Positions 46,466 to 55,663 are shown, numbered from the stretch's first letter. The stretch: DNA of 64,000 nucleotides from Bacteroidales bacterium UBA4333 (GCA_002394335.1 DGTP01000013.1:1-64000), one strand, 5' to 3'. Notes: generated from the sequence alone by a model not told the origin. Made by a program: numbers and translations.

Positions 46466-46497
46466 TTTGCATATGTGGAAAAAAATCTGTAATTTTG
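46466..46497 (+). promoter_or_regulatory. Promoter of the NtrC-like regulator
   Basis: TTTG at 46466-46469 and TAATTTTG at 46490-46497, 20 nt apart. It is divergent from the promoter at 46399. Confidence 0.82.
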
Positions 46498-46548
46498 CAG
46501 CCTGAAAGGCTAACAATCATTTATTCACAGACATAAATTCAAGAATCG

Positions 46549-47736
46549 ATGGCAAAGGTACTGGTGATAGACGACGAGCGCGCTATACGCAACGCGATAA
46601 AGGAAATACTGGAGTTTGAGGGATACGAGGTCTCTCTTGCCGAAAATGGTGCGCTGGGGCTGAAAGCCGCCCGGACTGGCGGTTTCGACCTGATCTACTC
46701 GGATATCAAGATGCCCGAGATGGACGGCATGGAGCTGCTGAAAGCACTCAAAGAACCTGCCGCTGACCCCCAAGGCGGAGAGGCTAACGCTCCTGTTGAC
46801 ACACCGGTGGTGATGATCTCCGGGCATGCAGACGTCAAGACGGCTGTAGATGCGCTCAAGATCGGCGCATACGACTTTATCGAGAAACCGCTGGATCTGA
46901 ACCGCCTGTTAGTGACAACCAAAAATGCCCTTGAGTCCAAAACCCTCCGTCAGGAAACCCGCCAACTGCGCCGCAAAGTGACCAGCCGCACCTCGCAGAT
47001 GATAGGCGAGTCACCGTCGATAACACGTGTGCGCGAAATTATCCAAAAGGTGGCACCGACCGAAGCCAGGGTGATGATCACCGGCTCCAACGGTACCGGA
47101 AAAGAGGTGGTGGCACGCCTGTTGCATGAGGGCTCGTCCCGTGCCGACAAACCCATGGTGGAGGTCAACTGCGCCGCTATCCCGTCCGAACTGATCGAGT
47201 CGGAACTCTTCGGGCACATGAAAGGATCGTTCACCGGAGCCGTCAAGGATCGCGCCGGTAAGTTCGAACAAGCCGATGGAGGAACTCTCTTCCTCGACGA
47301 GATAGGGGACATGTCCCTTGCTGCGCAGACCAAAGTACTGCGTGCGCTGCAGGAAAACGAGATCACGCGTGTGGGCTCCGACAAATCCATCAAAGTGAAC
47401 GTACGCGTACTCGCTGCTACCAACAAGAACCTCCCCGAAGAGATTGCCGCCGGACGTTTCCGCGAAGACCTCTTCCACCGACTCAATGTCATCCCTATCC
47501 ATGTGCCTGATCTGGACGAACGCAAAGAGGATATACCGCTCTTGGTGAACTATTTCTCAGAACAGATATGCGAGGAACAGCGCATTGCCGTCAAAGCTTT
47601 TGAACCGGCTGCCATACAAGCCCTGCAGGACAGGCACTGGACTGGAAACATACGCGAACTGCGCAACGTGGTAGAGCGGCTCATCATCCTCGCCGGTTCC
47701 CAAATTACCGCAGAAGATGTCAACCTCTACGCCTAA
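46549..47736 (+). CDS. NtrC-family response regulator without DNA-binding domain
   Basis: A 395-residue protein. The receiver domain (residues 1-125) has VLVIDDERAIRNAI, the phospho-Asp in LIYSDIKMPEMDG and the signalling Lys in DFIEKPLD. An extra Pro/Ala/Gly-rich stretch (PAADPQGGEANAPVD, about residues 70-84) interrupts it. The AAA+ domain has Walker A ITGSNGTGKEVV, the GAFTGA-type loop as GSFTGA, and Walker B LFLDEIGDMS. The protein stops at EDVNLYA with no Fis-type helix-turn-helix; related Bacteroidota proteins that I recall also lack it. No histidine kinase lies nearby. Target genes are unknown. Confidence 0.9.
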   Translation: MAKVLVIDDERAIRNAIKEILEFEGYEVSLAENGALGLKAARTGGFDLIYSDIKMPEMDGMELLKALKEPAADPQGGEANAPVDTPVVMISGHADVKTAVDALKIGAYDFIEKPLDLNRLLVTTKNALESKTLRQETRQLRRKVTSRTSQMIGESPSITRVREIIQKVAPTEARVMITGSNGTGKEVVARLLHEGSSRADKPMVEVNCAAIPSELIESELFGHMKGSFTGAVKDRAGKFEQADGGTLFLDEIGDMSLAAQTKVLRALQENEITRVGSDKSIKVNVRVLAATNKNLPEEIAAGRFREDLFHRLNVIPIHVPDLDERKEDIPLLVNYFSEQICEEQRIAVKAFEPAAIQALQDRHWTGNIRELRNVVERLIILAGSQITAEDVNLYA

Positions 47737-47760
47737 AAAAGATATTAATTATTCATTAAC

Positions 47761-48894
47761 TTGACGTTAACTCAGTTAAATATCCTCAACTATCGCAATA
47801 TCCGCGAAGCAGGTTTGGAGTTCTCACCCAAACTCAACTGCTTTGTCGGACTCAACGGACAGGGAAAGACCAATATCCTTGACGCTATCTATCTGCTCAG
47901 TTTCACCAAGTCGGCTTACACCACTCAGGACTCGCAGAATATTACCCACGGCGAAGAAATGGCAATGGTGCAAGGTAACTACTCTTACAACGCCGGCGAT
48001 CCTGCAGCTGAAGACGGTCAGATATCTGTCTCTTGCGGTCTTAGAAAAGGCGTGAAGAAACAGTTCCGCAAGAACAAGAAAGACTACAAGCGTCTCATTG
48101 AGCATATAGGGCTGATTCCTTTGGTGATGGTTTCGCCTGCTGACCACCGGCTCATCGACGAGGGTTCGGACGAACGGAGGCGGTTTATGGATAGTGTCAT
48201 CTCGCAGTTGGACAGGCAGTACCTGGAGGCTCTCACAGCCTACACTTCGCTGCTCAAACAGCGCAACGCCCTGCTCAAGAAATACGAAGACGCCACTATT
48301 GTGGCATGGGATTTGTTCGAGGTAATCGAAGAACAGATGATCCCTTACGCTGAATATATCTTCGCATCGCGCGAAAGGTTTGTCAATCAACTCATTCCGT
48401 ATTTTGAGGAGGTTTATAACCGTTTGTCCGGCGGAGCGGAAGAAGTGAGCCTGAAATATATCAGCCAGTTGCAGGACAGAGATCTGAGAGAAGCTTACCA
48501 ACGCACGCGTTCGCGCGATATAATATTAGGTTGGACAAGTCAGGGGGTGCACAAAGACGAACTGGAGATGAATTTGGGCGAATATCCGCTCAAGCGGGTG
48601 GCGTCGCAGGGACAACAGAAGACTTTCCTTCTGGCTATGAAACTGGCGCAAGCCCTGTATCTGAGTGCTCAGGCGGCGGAGGGCAACCGGCCAAGGAAAC
48701 CTATTCTGCTTCTGGATGATATATTCGACAAACTCGACTCGGAGCGCGTAGCCCGCATTGTGTCGCTTGTGCAGTCCGATGATTTTGGTCAGATTTTCAT
48801 CACCGATACCGACCGGCAGCACCTCACGGAGATCGTCAACCCGGACGAAGGAGCTAAGATTTTTTATGTCACAAAAGGAGAAATCAATGAATAA
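47761..48894 (+). CDS. recF: DNA replication and repair protein RecF
   Basis: A 377-residue SMC-like ATPase that helps load RecA at gapped DNA. Walker A is FVGLNGQGKTNILDAIYLLS near residues 27-47, the ABC signature region contains RVASQGQQKTFLLAMKL, and Walker B is ILLLDDIFDKLDSERV. The likely start is TTG 47761; an in-frame stop lies five codons upstream and no ATG precedes the conserved LTQLNILNYRNIREAGLEF. It follows the regulator by 24 nt and overlaps the glycosidase gene by 8 nt. Confidence 0.94.
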   Translation: MTLTQLNILNYRNIREAGLEFSPKLNCFVGLNGQGKTNILDAIYLLSFTKSAYTTQDSQNITHGEEMAMVQGNYSYNAGDPAAEDGQISVSCGLRKGVKKQFRKNKKDYKRLIEHIGLIPLVMVSPADHRLIDEGSDERRRFMDSVISQLDRQYLEALTAYTSLLKQRNALLKKYEDATIVAWDLFEVIEEQMIPYAEYIFASRERFVNQLIPYFEEVYNRLSGGAEEVSLKYISQLQDRDLREAYQRTRSRDIILGWTSQGVHKDELEMNLGEYPLKRVASQGQQKTFLLAMKLAQALYLSAQAAEGNRPRKPILLLDDIFDKLDSERVARIVSLVQSDDFGQIFITDTDRQHLTEIVNPDEGAKIFYVTKGEINE

Positions 48895-50101
48895 CTTTCG
48901 CAAATATCTACTTGTCCTCATTGCCCTCTTGGCAATACATTTTCCTGCTCGCGCAGAGATTAGCTGCCGTGCTGCATGGATTGCATCCGTAGCCGGTATC
49001 GACTGGCCGTCACCCAACACCGTAGGCGACACCGAGCGGCAGATGGAAGATCTGTGTCTCATCCTCGATTCGCTGCAGGCAATAGGACTCAATACCGTCA
49101 TCTTCCAGGCACGCCCCACAGCGGACGCCTTGTACCTCTCCCGATACGAACCTATCTCGCATTGGGTGACCGGCAAACAGGGCGAATGGCGCGACCAGAT
49201 GGTCTATGACCCCTTGCAGTTTATGGTCGATGAGGCGCATAAACGCGGCTTGGCTGTACATGTATGGCTCAATCCCTACCGTGTGACGCAGGGCGTGATG
49301 ACCAAAGCCTCTCTCTCGCCCGGACATGTTATTCACAAGCATCCGGAGTGGTTTGTGCAATACAACAAACAGTGGTATTTCAATCCCGGTCTGGACGAGA
49401 CGCGCCGGTGGATTTGCATGGTAGTGGCAGATATCGTGCGGCGGTACGATATCCAGGGTGTTCATATGGACGACTATTTCTATCCGTACCCTGTCAGCGG
49501 GCAGGCTTTCCCGGATACAGGCACTTTTGAAGCATATCCGAGGGGATTTGACAACCTGGGCGACTGGCGGCGGAACAACACCAATATGGTGATTCATGAA
49601 CTGCACGATACCATCAAGGCAATCAAACCCGATGTGGAGTTCGGTATCTCGCCTTTCGGCGTCTGGCGCAACTACTGTGACGACACCCTCGGCAGCCACA
49701 CCCGCGCGCTCACCAACTACGACAAGCTCTACGCCGACATCCGGCTGTGGATGCAAGAAGGCTGGATCGACTATGTAGCGCCGCAGTTGTACTGGGAGAT
49801 CGGACATTCGCTCGCCGACTATGAACACCTCTGTCACTGGTGGGCGGAAAACCGCTTCTCCACCAAACTCTATATCGGAATGGCACCCTACAGGCTGGGG
49901 CGCAAAGGCGAAGCCGCCGCATGGCACAGAGGCAACGAGATCGTGCGGCAGATGCATCTCAACCGTACCATTGACGGTATTGAGGGGGAGATATTCTACT
50001 CCACCAAACCGCTCTTGCGCAACCCTAAGCATGTATGCGATTCGATACGTGTTTTCTATCGTCCCCAAACGGATTCTATCCCTCAAAGGGAAGAAAAATA
50101 A
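48887..50101 (+). CDS. Secreted family-10-like glycoside hydrolase (GHL10)
   Basis: A 404-residue protein with a signal peptide (YLLVLIALLAIHFPARA). The TIM-barrel GHL10/DUF187 pattern is clear: CRAAWIASVAGIDWPS, GLNTVIFQARPTADALY, GLAVHVWLNPYRV, YDIQGVHMDDYFYPYP, VEFGISPFGVW and IDYVAPQLYWEI. It probably acts on a polysaccharide outside the cytoplasm; the substrate cannot be read. The frame is open further upstream inside recF, but the signal peptide starts at ATG 48887, overlapping the recF stop by 8 nt. Confidence 0.92.
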   Translation: MNNFRKYLLVLIALLAIHFPARAEISCRAAWIASVAGIDWPSPNTVGDTERQMEDLCLILDSLQAIGLNTVIFQARPTADALYLSRYEPISHWVTGKQGEWRDQMVYDPLQFMVDEAHKRGLAVHVWLNPYRVTQGVMTKASLSPGHVIHKHPEWFVQYNKQWYFNPGLDETRRWICMVVADIVRRYDIQGVHMDDYFYPYPVSGQAFPDTGTFEAYPRGFDNLGDWRRNNTNMVIHELHDTIKAIKPDVEFGISPFGVWRNYCDDTLGSHTRALTNYDKLYADIRLWMQEGWIDYVAPQLYWEIGHSLADYEHLCHWWAENRFSTKLYIGMAPYRLGRKGEAAAWHRGNEIVRQMHLNRTIDGIEGEIFYSTKPLLRNPKHVCDSIRVFYRPQTDSIPQREEK

Positions 50102-50129
50102 GCTTTTTGGGAACAAAAATACAAAAAAA

Positions 50130-50161
50130 TTTGCGTATATCAAAAAATAGTTGTACCTTTG
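50130..50161 (+). promoter_or_regulatory. Promoter of rplS
   Basis: TTTG at 50130-50133 and TACCTTTG at 50154-50161, with a 20-nt gap. Confidence 0.87.
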
Positions 50162-50173
50162 CACGCTTTTTTG

Positions 50174-50245
50174 CGTAGAGTCTCTGGCGATTGCATTAGA
50201 GCGGGCACAACGGGTGCCCAATCGAATAGTAGTGTATACTCTGCG
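50174..50245 (+). promoter_or_regulatory. Structured 5' leader of rplS
   Basis: CGTAGAGT (50174-50181) pairs with ACTCTGCG (50238-50245), CGATT (50188-50192) with AATCG (50220-50224), and GGGCAC (50203-50208) with GTGCCC (50214-50219), all nested. Such a leader could bind L19 and control its own mRNA; this is inference. Confidence 0.65.
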
Positions 50246-50277
50246 TGATATTATTAATCCATAAATAGAGAATAACA

Positions 50278-50631
50278 ATGGATTTGATTAAGATTGCTGA
50301 ACAAGCATTCGCCGGTGAGAAGAAAGAGTTTCCGGCATTCAAAGCCGGTGACCAGATCACTGTAGCTTATCGTATTAAAGAGGGTAACAAAGAGCGTATC
50401 CAGGAGTTCCGTGGCGATGTAATCTGCATTCACGGTTCTGAGGACAAGAAGCGTTTCACTGTCCGCAAAATGTCGGGCAACGTGGGCGTTGAGCGTATCT
50501 TCCCGATGGACAGCCCGTTCATTGAGAAAATCACAGTGAACAAATACGGTAAGGTTCGCCGCAGCAAGCTCTATTACCTGCGTGCTCGTACCGGTAAGAA
50601 AGCTCGTATCCAGGAGCGTCGGGTTAAGTAA
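50278..50631 (+). CDS. rplS: 50S ribosomal protein L19
   Basis: A 117-residue ribosomal protein at the 30S-50S interface. The sequence follows the family throughout: FKAGDQITVAYRIKEGNKER, QEFRGDVICIHGSEDKKRFT, VRKMSGNVGVERIFPMDSPF, and the basic end KVRRSKLYYLRARTGKKARI. The length is normal. It is a single-gene unit with its own promoter, structured leader and terminator, a layout that suggests autogenous control. Confidence 0.98.
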   Translation: MDLIKIAEQAFAGEKKEFPAFKAGDQITVAYRIKEGNKERIQEFRGDVICIHGSEDKKRFTVRKMSGNVGVERIFPMDSPFIEKITVNKYGKVRRSKLYYLRARTGKKARIQERRVK

Positions 50632-50665
50632 TGTACACCGGTACAAAAGTACAATGTACAAAGCT

Positions 50666-50692
50666 AAAAAACGTCCTTCGGGGCGTTTTTTT
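50666..50692 (+). terminator. Terminator of rplS
   Basis: ACGTCC and GGGCGT form a stem (one G-U pair) flanked by AAAA and T7. Confidence 0.82.
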
Positions 50693-50701
50693 GTTGATTG
50701 T

Positions 50702-50733
50702 TTTGCATAATTCATTTTTTTGTTGTATCTTTG
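50702..50733 (+). promoter_or_regulatory. Promoter of uvrB
   Basis: TTTG at 50702-50705 and TATCTTTG at 50726-50733, 20 nt apart. The transcript starts only a few bases before ATG 50743. Confidence 0.85.
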
Positions 50734-50742
50734 CAGCCGATT

Positions 50743-52761
50743 ATGTTTCAGTTAGAGAGCCAATATCAACCTACGGGCGACCAACCCCAGGCAATCAGGC
50801 AGTTGGTCGAGGGAGTCAAAGCCGGTGCGGGAGCACAGGTGCTGCTCGGTGTAACCGGTAGCGGTAAGACCTTTACGATGGCGAATGTCATCAAAGAGCT
50901 GAACCGTCCTACCTTGATCATGAGTCATAACAAAACCCTGGCGGCACAGCTCTACTCCGAGATGAAAGCCTTCTTCCCGCACAATGCGGTGGAGTATTTC
51001 GTCTCCTACTACGACTACTACCAGCCGGAGGCGTATATCCCCTCCACTGACCTGTATATAGAGAAAGACCTCTCTATCAACGAAGAGATCGACAGGCTCC
51101 GTCTGTCTGCCATCTCCGCCCTGCTGAGCGGAAGGAAGGATGTTGTGGTGGTGTCTTCGGTGAGTTGTATCTACGGTTTGGGTAGCCCCACCGATTTCAG
51201 CGCCAACTCCATTGCACTCCAATGCGGCAAGGAGCTATATATGGACGATTTTCTCAAAATGCTGGTGAATGCCCAGTACCTGCGCAACGACTTGGAACTC
51301 ACCCGTGGAAGGTTCCGCGTCAAAGGGGACACTGTGGACATTGCTCTCGCCTATGCGGACTATCTCGTGCGTGTGGAGTTCTTCGGCAATGAGATAGATG
51401 CCATCTCCACCGTCGATCCCCTTACGGGACACCTCATCGAGCAGTTCGAGTATTACAGGATCTCCCCTGCCACGATCTTCAATACCTCACCCGACCGGAT
51501 CGCTTCTGCCATCTCGCTTATCAAGCAGGACTTGGGCGAACAGATCCGCTATTTCGAGTCCGTCGGCGAAGAACTCTATTCCAAGCGTATAGAGGAGCGT
51601 GTCAACTATGATATCGAGATGATACAGGAGTTGGGCTACTGCTCCGGCATCGAGAACTACAGCCGTTATTTCGACGGCAGGGCGGAAGGCACTCCGCCAT
51701 ACACGCTTCTGGACTATTTTCCGAGCGATATGCTGCTTTTTATCGACGAGAGCCATGTTACCGTGCCGCAGATCCGTGGGATGTACGGAGGGGACAAGGC
51801 GCGCAAGGAGAACCTTGTCAACTACGGTTTCCGCCTGCCGGCTGCACGGGACAACCGCCCTCTACGGTTCGAGGAGTTTGAGCAGCGTACGCCGCAGACC
51901 ATCTATGTCTCGGCTACCCCGGCGGACTACGAACTGGAGAAAGCGGAAGGCGTCATCGTCGAGCAACTCATCCGTCCTACGGGACTCTTGGATCCTGAGA
52001 TCGAAGTGCGCCCCTCACACCACCAGATAGACGATCTCCTCGAGGAGATCCGGCAACGTATAGAGAAGAACCAGCGCGTACTGGTCACCACCCTCACCAA
52101 ACGGATGGCGGAGGAGCTGGACGAATACCTGCGCAAAGCCGGTGTCAGTTCTGCATATATACATTCGGATATAGACACCATCGAACGTGTCAAGATCATG
52201 GAAGATCTGCGCAAAGGGGAGTTTGACGTCCTGGTGGGTGTGAACCTCCTGCGCGAAGGACTGGATCTGCCCGAAGTAAGCCTCGTAGCCATCCTTGACG
52301 CCGACAAAGAGGGATTCCTGCGTGATGCGCGTTCGCTCACCCAGACCGCTGGCAGGGCGGCACGGCACGTGGAAGGCAAAGTAATCATGTATGCCGACAA
52401 GATCACGCAGTCGATGCAGTATTGTATCGACCAGACTGCACACCGGCGCGCCGTACAGATGGCATACAACGAGGAACACCACCAGACACCGCAAGCCATT
52501 AGGAAAGCCATTACCACCTCAGCCCTTTCCGCCCTCTATCATGACGCTGAGGCGGAGAAACAGAAACTGGAGCAGCAGATACGCGCTTCATGGAAAGATG
52601 CCGAGTGGCAGAAGATGGATGCCAAACAGCTGAAATGGGCGATAGAACTCAAACGCCGGCAGATGAAACACGCCGCCGAAAACCTCGATTTCGACAATGC
52701 CGCACGTCTGCGTGACGAGATGCTGGAGATGAAAAACCGCTTGGACGCCATCGGCGGTTAG
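50743..52761 (+). CDS. uvrB: UvrABC excinuclease subunit B
   Basis: A 672-residue damage-verification helicase of nucleotide excision repair. Walker A is LLGVTGSGKTFTMANVIKEL near residues 34-54, the damage-inserting beta hairpin is YYDYYQPEAYIPSTDLYIEK, helicase motifs include FIDESHVTVPQIRGMY and GVNLLREGLDLPEVSL, and the C-terminal UVR domain is IELKRRQMKHAAENLDFDNA. The open frame begins at 50698, but that lies before the promoter, so ATG 50743 is the start. It ends 2 nt from the convergent murI stop. Confidence 0.98.
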   Translation: MFQLESQYQPTGDQPQAIRQLVEGVKAGAGAQVLLGVTGSGKTFTMANVIKELNRPTLIMSHNKTLAAQLYSEMKAFFPHNAVEYFVSYYDYYQPEAYIPSTDLYIEKDLSINEEIDRLRLSAISALLSGRKDVVVVSSVSCIYGLGSPTDFSANSIALQCGKELYMDDFLKMLVNAQYLRNDLELTRGRFRVKGDTVDIALAYADYLVRVEFFGNEIDAISTVDPLTGHLIEQFEYYRISPATIFNTSPDRIASAISLIKQDLGEQIRYFESVGEELYSKRIEERVNYDIEMIQELGYCSGIENYSRYFDGRAEGTPPYTLLDYFPSDMLLFIDESHVTVPQIRGMYGGDKARKENLVNYGFRLPAARDNRPLRFEEFEQRTPQTIYVSATPADYELEKAEGVIVEQLIRPTGLLDPEIEVRPSHHQIDDLLEEIRQRIEKNQRVLVTTLTKRMAEELDEYLRKAGVSSAYIHSDIDTIERVKIMEDLRKGEFDVLVGVNLLREGLDLPEVSLVAILDADKEGFLRDARSLTQTAGRAARHVEGKVIMYADKITQSMQYCIDQTAHRRAVQMAYNEEHHQTPQAIRKAITTSALSALYHDAEAEKQKLEQQIRASWKDAEWQKMDAKQLKWAIELKRRQMKHAAENLDFDNAARLRDEMLEMKNRLDAIGG

Positions 52762-52763
52762 CG

Positions 52764-53600
52764 TCATCTCAAATCAATGTGCTCCGCCTGGATATTCTGA
52801 CGTAGGAACAAGGTCGCGTTCTCGCGGAACTTATCCGCCGCCTCCGTAGTGAAATAGGTGCATGTGCCTCCGCGGGAGAGCGAGCCGTTGATCTCGCCGT
52901 GGCGATGGAGATAGTCGTCCAGCTTGGCTGCCACCAGATCGCCTTGCGCCACCACACGGATACCCGTCGATGCCAGTTCCTTCTTGATCTTGGGCATCAG
53001 CAGCGGGTAGTGGGTGCAACCTAACACGATCGTGTCAATCCTGTCGTCCTGCGCCAGCAAGTCGTTCAGATATTTTTTCACAAAATAGTCCGCTCCGTCG
53101 CTCAGATGTTCGCCCGACTCGATGAGCGGCACCCACATCGGGCAAGCCTGCTGGCTGATCACCAAGTCTTCGTTCTGCTTGTGAAACTCAATAGGATAGC
53201 TCCCCGATTGTACCGTTCCCGGCGTGCCCAAGATACCTATGTGTCCCGTCTGGGTCATCTGGCTCACCACCTCGACAGTCGGGCGGATTACTCCCAGACA
53301 GTTGACCATGCTCACTCCTCCCATCCGGGCATTCATCATCGGGATGTTGTTCTGCTGGATCGAGCGGAGGGCTTTCGCACTGGCGGTGTTGCATGCCAGA
53401 ATAACCAGCGAACAGCCCTGCTGGAAAAGGTACTGCACCGCCTGCCATGTGTATTGGTAGATCAGCTCGTACGAACGCGTTCCGTACGGCGCACGGGCAT
53501 TGTCCCCAAGGTACAAATAGTCGTACTTGGGCAACTGGAGACGAATCTTTTCGAGGATCGTTAATCCTCCGTAACCGCTGTCAAAAACACCTATCTTCAC
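52764..53600 (-). CDS. murI: Glutamate racemase
   Basis: A 278-residue cytoplasmic enzyme making D-glutamate for peptidoglycan. The catalytic Cys pair is in LVILACNTASAKALR and TIVLGCTHYPLLMPKI. The N-terminus is KIGVFDSGYGGLTILEKIR and the YLGDNARAPYGTRS motif follows. The start is taken as GTG 53600: the frame is open to 53762, but the promoter -7 element lies at 53625-53632, excluding the longer form. In many Bacteroidales murI follows the ompH genes; here it is separate and shares a divergent promoter region with dnaN. Confidence 0.95.
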   Translation of the reverse strand: MKIGVFDSGYGGLTILEKIRLQLPKYDYLYLGDNARAPYGTRSYELIYQYTWQAVQYLFQQGCSLVILACNTASAKALRSIQQNNIPMMNARMGGVSMVNCLGVIRPTVEVVSQMTQTGHIGILGTPGTVQSGSYPIEFHKQNEDLVISQQACPMWVPLIESGEHLSDGADYFVKKYLNDLLAQDDRIDTIVLGCTHYPLLMPKIKKELASTGIRVVAQGDLVAAKLDDYLHRHGEINGSLSRGGTCTYFTTEAADKFRENATLFLRQNIQAEHIDLR

Positions 53601-53624
53601 GGACTTGATTGTTGGTTTTCGGTG

Positions 53625-53656
53625 CAAAAGTAGTAAAAAAAAAGCATATATACAAA
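53625..53656 (-). promoter_or_regulatory. Promoter of murI
   Basis: On the minus strand, TTTG (53656-53653), a 20-nt gap and TACTTTTG (53632-53625). The leader to GTG 53600 is short. Confidence 0.82.
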
Positions 53657-53694
53657 TAAAATCTCTATTTCGCGGCAAAAAAAGTATAGTTTTA

Positions 53695-53726
53695 TTTGCA
53701 AGTTTGCAAAAAAAGTTGTAAATTTG
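53695..53726 (+). promoter_or_regulatory. Promoter of dnaN
   Basis: TTTG at 53695-53698 and TAAATTTG at 53719-53726, 20 nt apart. Confidence 0.83.
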
Positions 53727-53770
53727 CGCCGCTAAATGTATATAAGGCATATAAACTAACACACACAGAT

Positions 53771-54895
53771 ATGAAATTTAACGTTTCCAGTTCCAAACTG
53801 TTCGCACAGCTGCAAGCTGTAAGCCGCGTTATTCCGGCGAAGACAAGCATCGCTATTTTGGAGGATGTTTTGTTTGATCTGCAAGGCAACTTGCTGACCC
53901 TCACAGCCTCTGACGGAGAGACCACTATCCGTACCTCGCTGGAGGTGGAGAGCGCGGAAGGCGCAGGCAAAGTGGCAAGTGGTGCCAAACTGCTGCTTGA
54001 CACCCTCAAGGAGTTTTCCGAGCAGCCTCTGCTCTTCGAGATTGATGACCAGAACTTCGGCGTCAACATGACTTCGTCCAACGGCTCCTATTCCTTTGTA
54101 GGCGTTGCCGGTCAGGAGTACCCGGAGATGCCCTTGGAGGAAGCAGGATCGAATACTTTTGAGATGCCGGCACAGTCGCTCTTGGAGGCTATCAACAAGA
54201 CGCTCTTTTGCACGGCTGACGATGAACTTCGTCCGGTGATGAACGGTATTCTCTTTGACCTTGCCCAGGATCATATAACCCTTGTGGCTACCGATGCACA
54301 CCGCCTCGTACGATATATCAACCATGCCGTTTCGGCGCCGGAGGCGAAGAGCTTTATCCTGCCTAAGAAACCGGCTATCATCCTCCGCGCCATTCTGGCA
54401 AAAGAGGAGGAGAACGCCACCATTTCTTTTGGCGAGAAGAACGCCCGCTTCCGTTTCGGCCGTACGGAGATTGTGTGCCGCCAGATTGAGGGACGCTATC
54501 CCAACTACAATGCAGTCATCCCGCAGAATAACCAGAACGAGGTGGTTGTTGACCGCCAGACCATCATCAACGCCTGCAAGCGTGTGGCTGTCTTTGCCAA
54601 CTCCAGCACCTCTCTCTTGCGCCTGGCTATCTCCGAGAACCAGATCAAGCTCTCGGCACAGGATATCGACTATTCGCACTCCGCTGAGGAGACGATCGCT
54701 TGCAGTTACAGCGGCATGCCGATGGCTATCGGTTTCAAGGCGCCGTTCTTTATCGAGATCCTGCAGGCTGTCACCTCCAAGGACGTACTCCTGCGTCTGG
54801 CAGACCCCGCCCGCGCAGGACTGATCCTGCCTTCCGAGGACGAAGAGAACCAAGAGCTGCTTATGTTGTTAATGCCAATGCTGCTTAACGACTGA
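53771..54895 (+). CDS. dnaN: DNA polymerase III sliding clamp (beta subunit)
   Basis: A 374-residue ring-forming clamp that tethers DNA polymerase III. Three clamp domains of about 120 residues each are visible. MKFNVSSSKLFAQLQAVSRV opens the first, LVATDAHRLVRYI is in the second, RFRFGRTEIVCRQIEGRYPN and QEMPLEEAG-like segments match the family, and the C-terminus ends LLMPMLLND. The open frame starts at 53696 inside the promoter, so ATG 53771 is used. The exonuclease gene follows after 6 nt. Confidence 0.97.
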   Translation: MKFNVSSSKLFAQLQAVSRVIPAKTSIAILEDVLFDLQGNLLTLTASDGETTIRTSLEVESAEGAGKVASGAKLLLDTLKEFSEQPLLFEIDDQNFGVNMTSSNGSYSFVGVAGQEYPEMPLEEAGSNTFEMPAQSLLEAINKTLFCTADDELRPVMNGILFDLAQDHITLVATDAHRLVRYINHAVSAPEAKSFILPKKPAIILRAILAKEEENATISFGEKNARFRFGRTEIVCRQIEGRYPNYNAVIPQNNQNEVVVDRQTIINACKRVAVFANSSTSLLRLAISENQIKLSAQDIDYSHSAEETIACSYSGMPMAIGFKAPFFIEILQAVTSKDVLLRLADPARAGLILPSEDEENQELLMLLMPMLLND

Positions 54896-54901
54896 TAGAC
54901 T

Positions 54902-55663
54902 ATGAGACTCAAACTGGAACGTCCGTTGGTCTTCTTTGACTTGGAGACGACGGGATTGAACATTGCGAGCGATCGCATTGTGGAGATCAGTTATTACAAA
55001 GTCTTTCCCAACGGTAATGCCGAGGGAAAGACTTTGCGCATTAATCCGGAGATGCACATCCCCGAAGAGGCTTCGGCGGTGCATGGCATCTATGACGAGG
55101 ATGTCAAAGACTGTCCTGTCTTCAAAGAGGTGGCGGATGAGATCGTCTCCCTCTTGCGCGACAGCGACCTTGCCGGATATAACAGCAATCATTTCGACAT
55201 CCCTCTCCTCGCAGAAGAACTGCTGCGTGCCGGCGCAACGATAGACCTCAAACGCAAGCACATGGTGGATGCCTTCACGATCTTTACGCGCAACGAACCG
55301 CGCAACCTCACCGCTGCCTACAAGTTCTATTGCGGCAAGAACCTCGAAGACGCCCACTCGGCACAAGCCGATACCATGGCTACCTATGAGGTGCTCATGG
55401 CGCAGTTGGAGCACTATCCTGACCTGCCGGACACGGTAGCCGGCTTGGCGGATTACACCAAAGGACAGACCCAGGCTGCCGATTTTGCAGGACGCATTGC
55501 ATATGACCAGCAAGGGGTGGAGGTCTTCAATTTCGGCAAATACAAAGGAATGCGTGTGACGGATGTCTTCCGTCGTGACCCAAGCTACTATGCATGGCTT
55601 ATGGGAACCGACTTCCCGCGATACACCAAACAGATATTTACCCGTATTTATTCTACACGATGA
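54902..55663 (+). CDS. DnaQ-type 3'-5' exonuclease
   Basis: A 253-residue DEDDh exonuclease. ExoI is FFDLETTGLNIASDRIVEIS near residues 11-30, ExoII is LAGYNSNHFDIPLLAEELL, and ExoIII is EDAHSAQADTMAT with the His-x4-Asp. The C-terminal 60 residues carry FNFGKYKGMRV and a Tyr/Trp-rich block (PSYYAWLMGTDFP), as in DUF3820-type tails. Its position directly after dnaN suggests a role in replication or repair, possibly as a proofreading-type exonuclease; that is inference. It overlaps the next gene by ATGA. Confidence 0.92.
   Translation: MRLKLERPLVFFDLETTGLNIASDRIVEISYYKVFPNGNAEGKTLRINPEMHIPEEASAVHGIYDEDVKDCPVFKEVADEIVSLLRDSDLAGYNSNHFDIPLLAEELLRAGATIDLKRKHMVDAFTIFTRNEPRNLTAAYKFYCGKNLEDAHSAQADTMATYEVLMAQLEHYPDLPDTVAGLADYTKGQTQAADFAGRIAYDQQGVEVFNFGKYKGMRVTDVFRRDPSYYAWLMGTDFPRYTKQIFTRIYSTR

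Noticed and set aside
50633..50663. Riboswitch or attenuator between rplS and uvrB
   Set aside because: The GTAC-rich stretch is best explained as a member of the dispersed repeat family, followed by a plain terminator.
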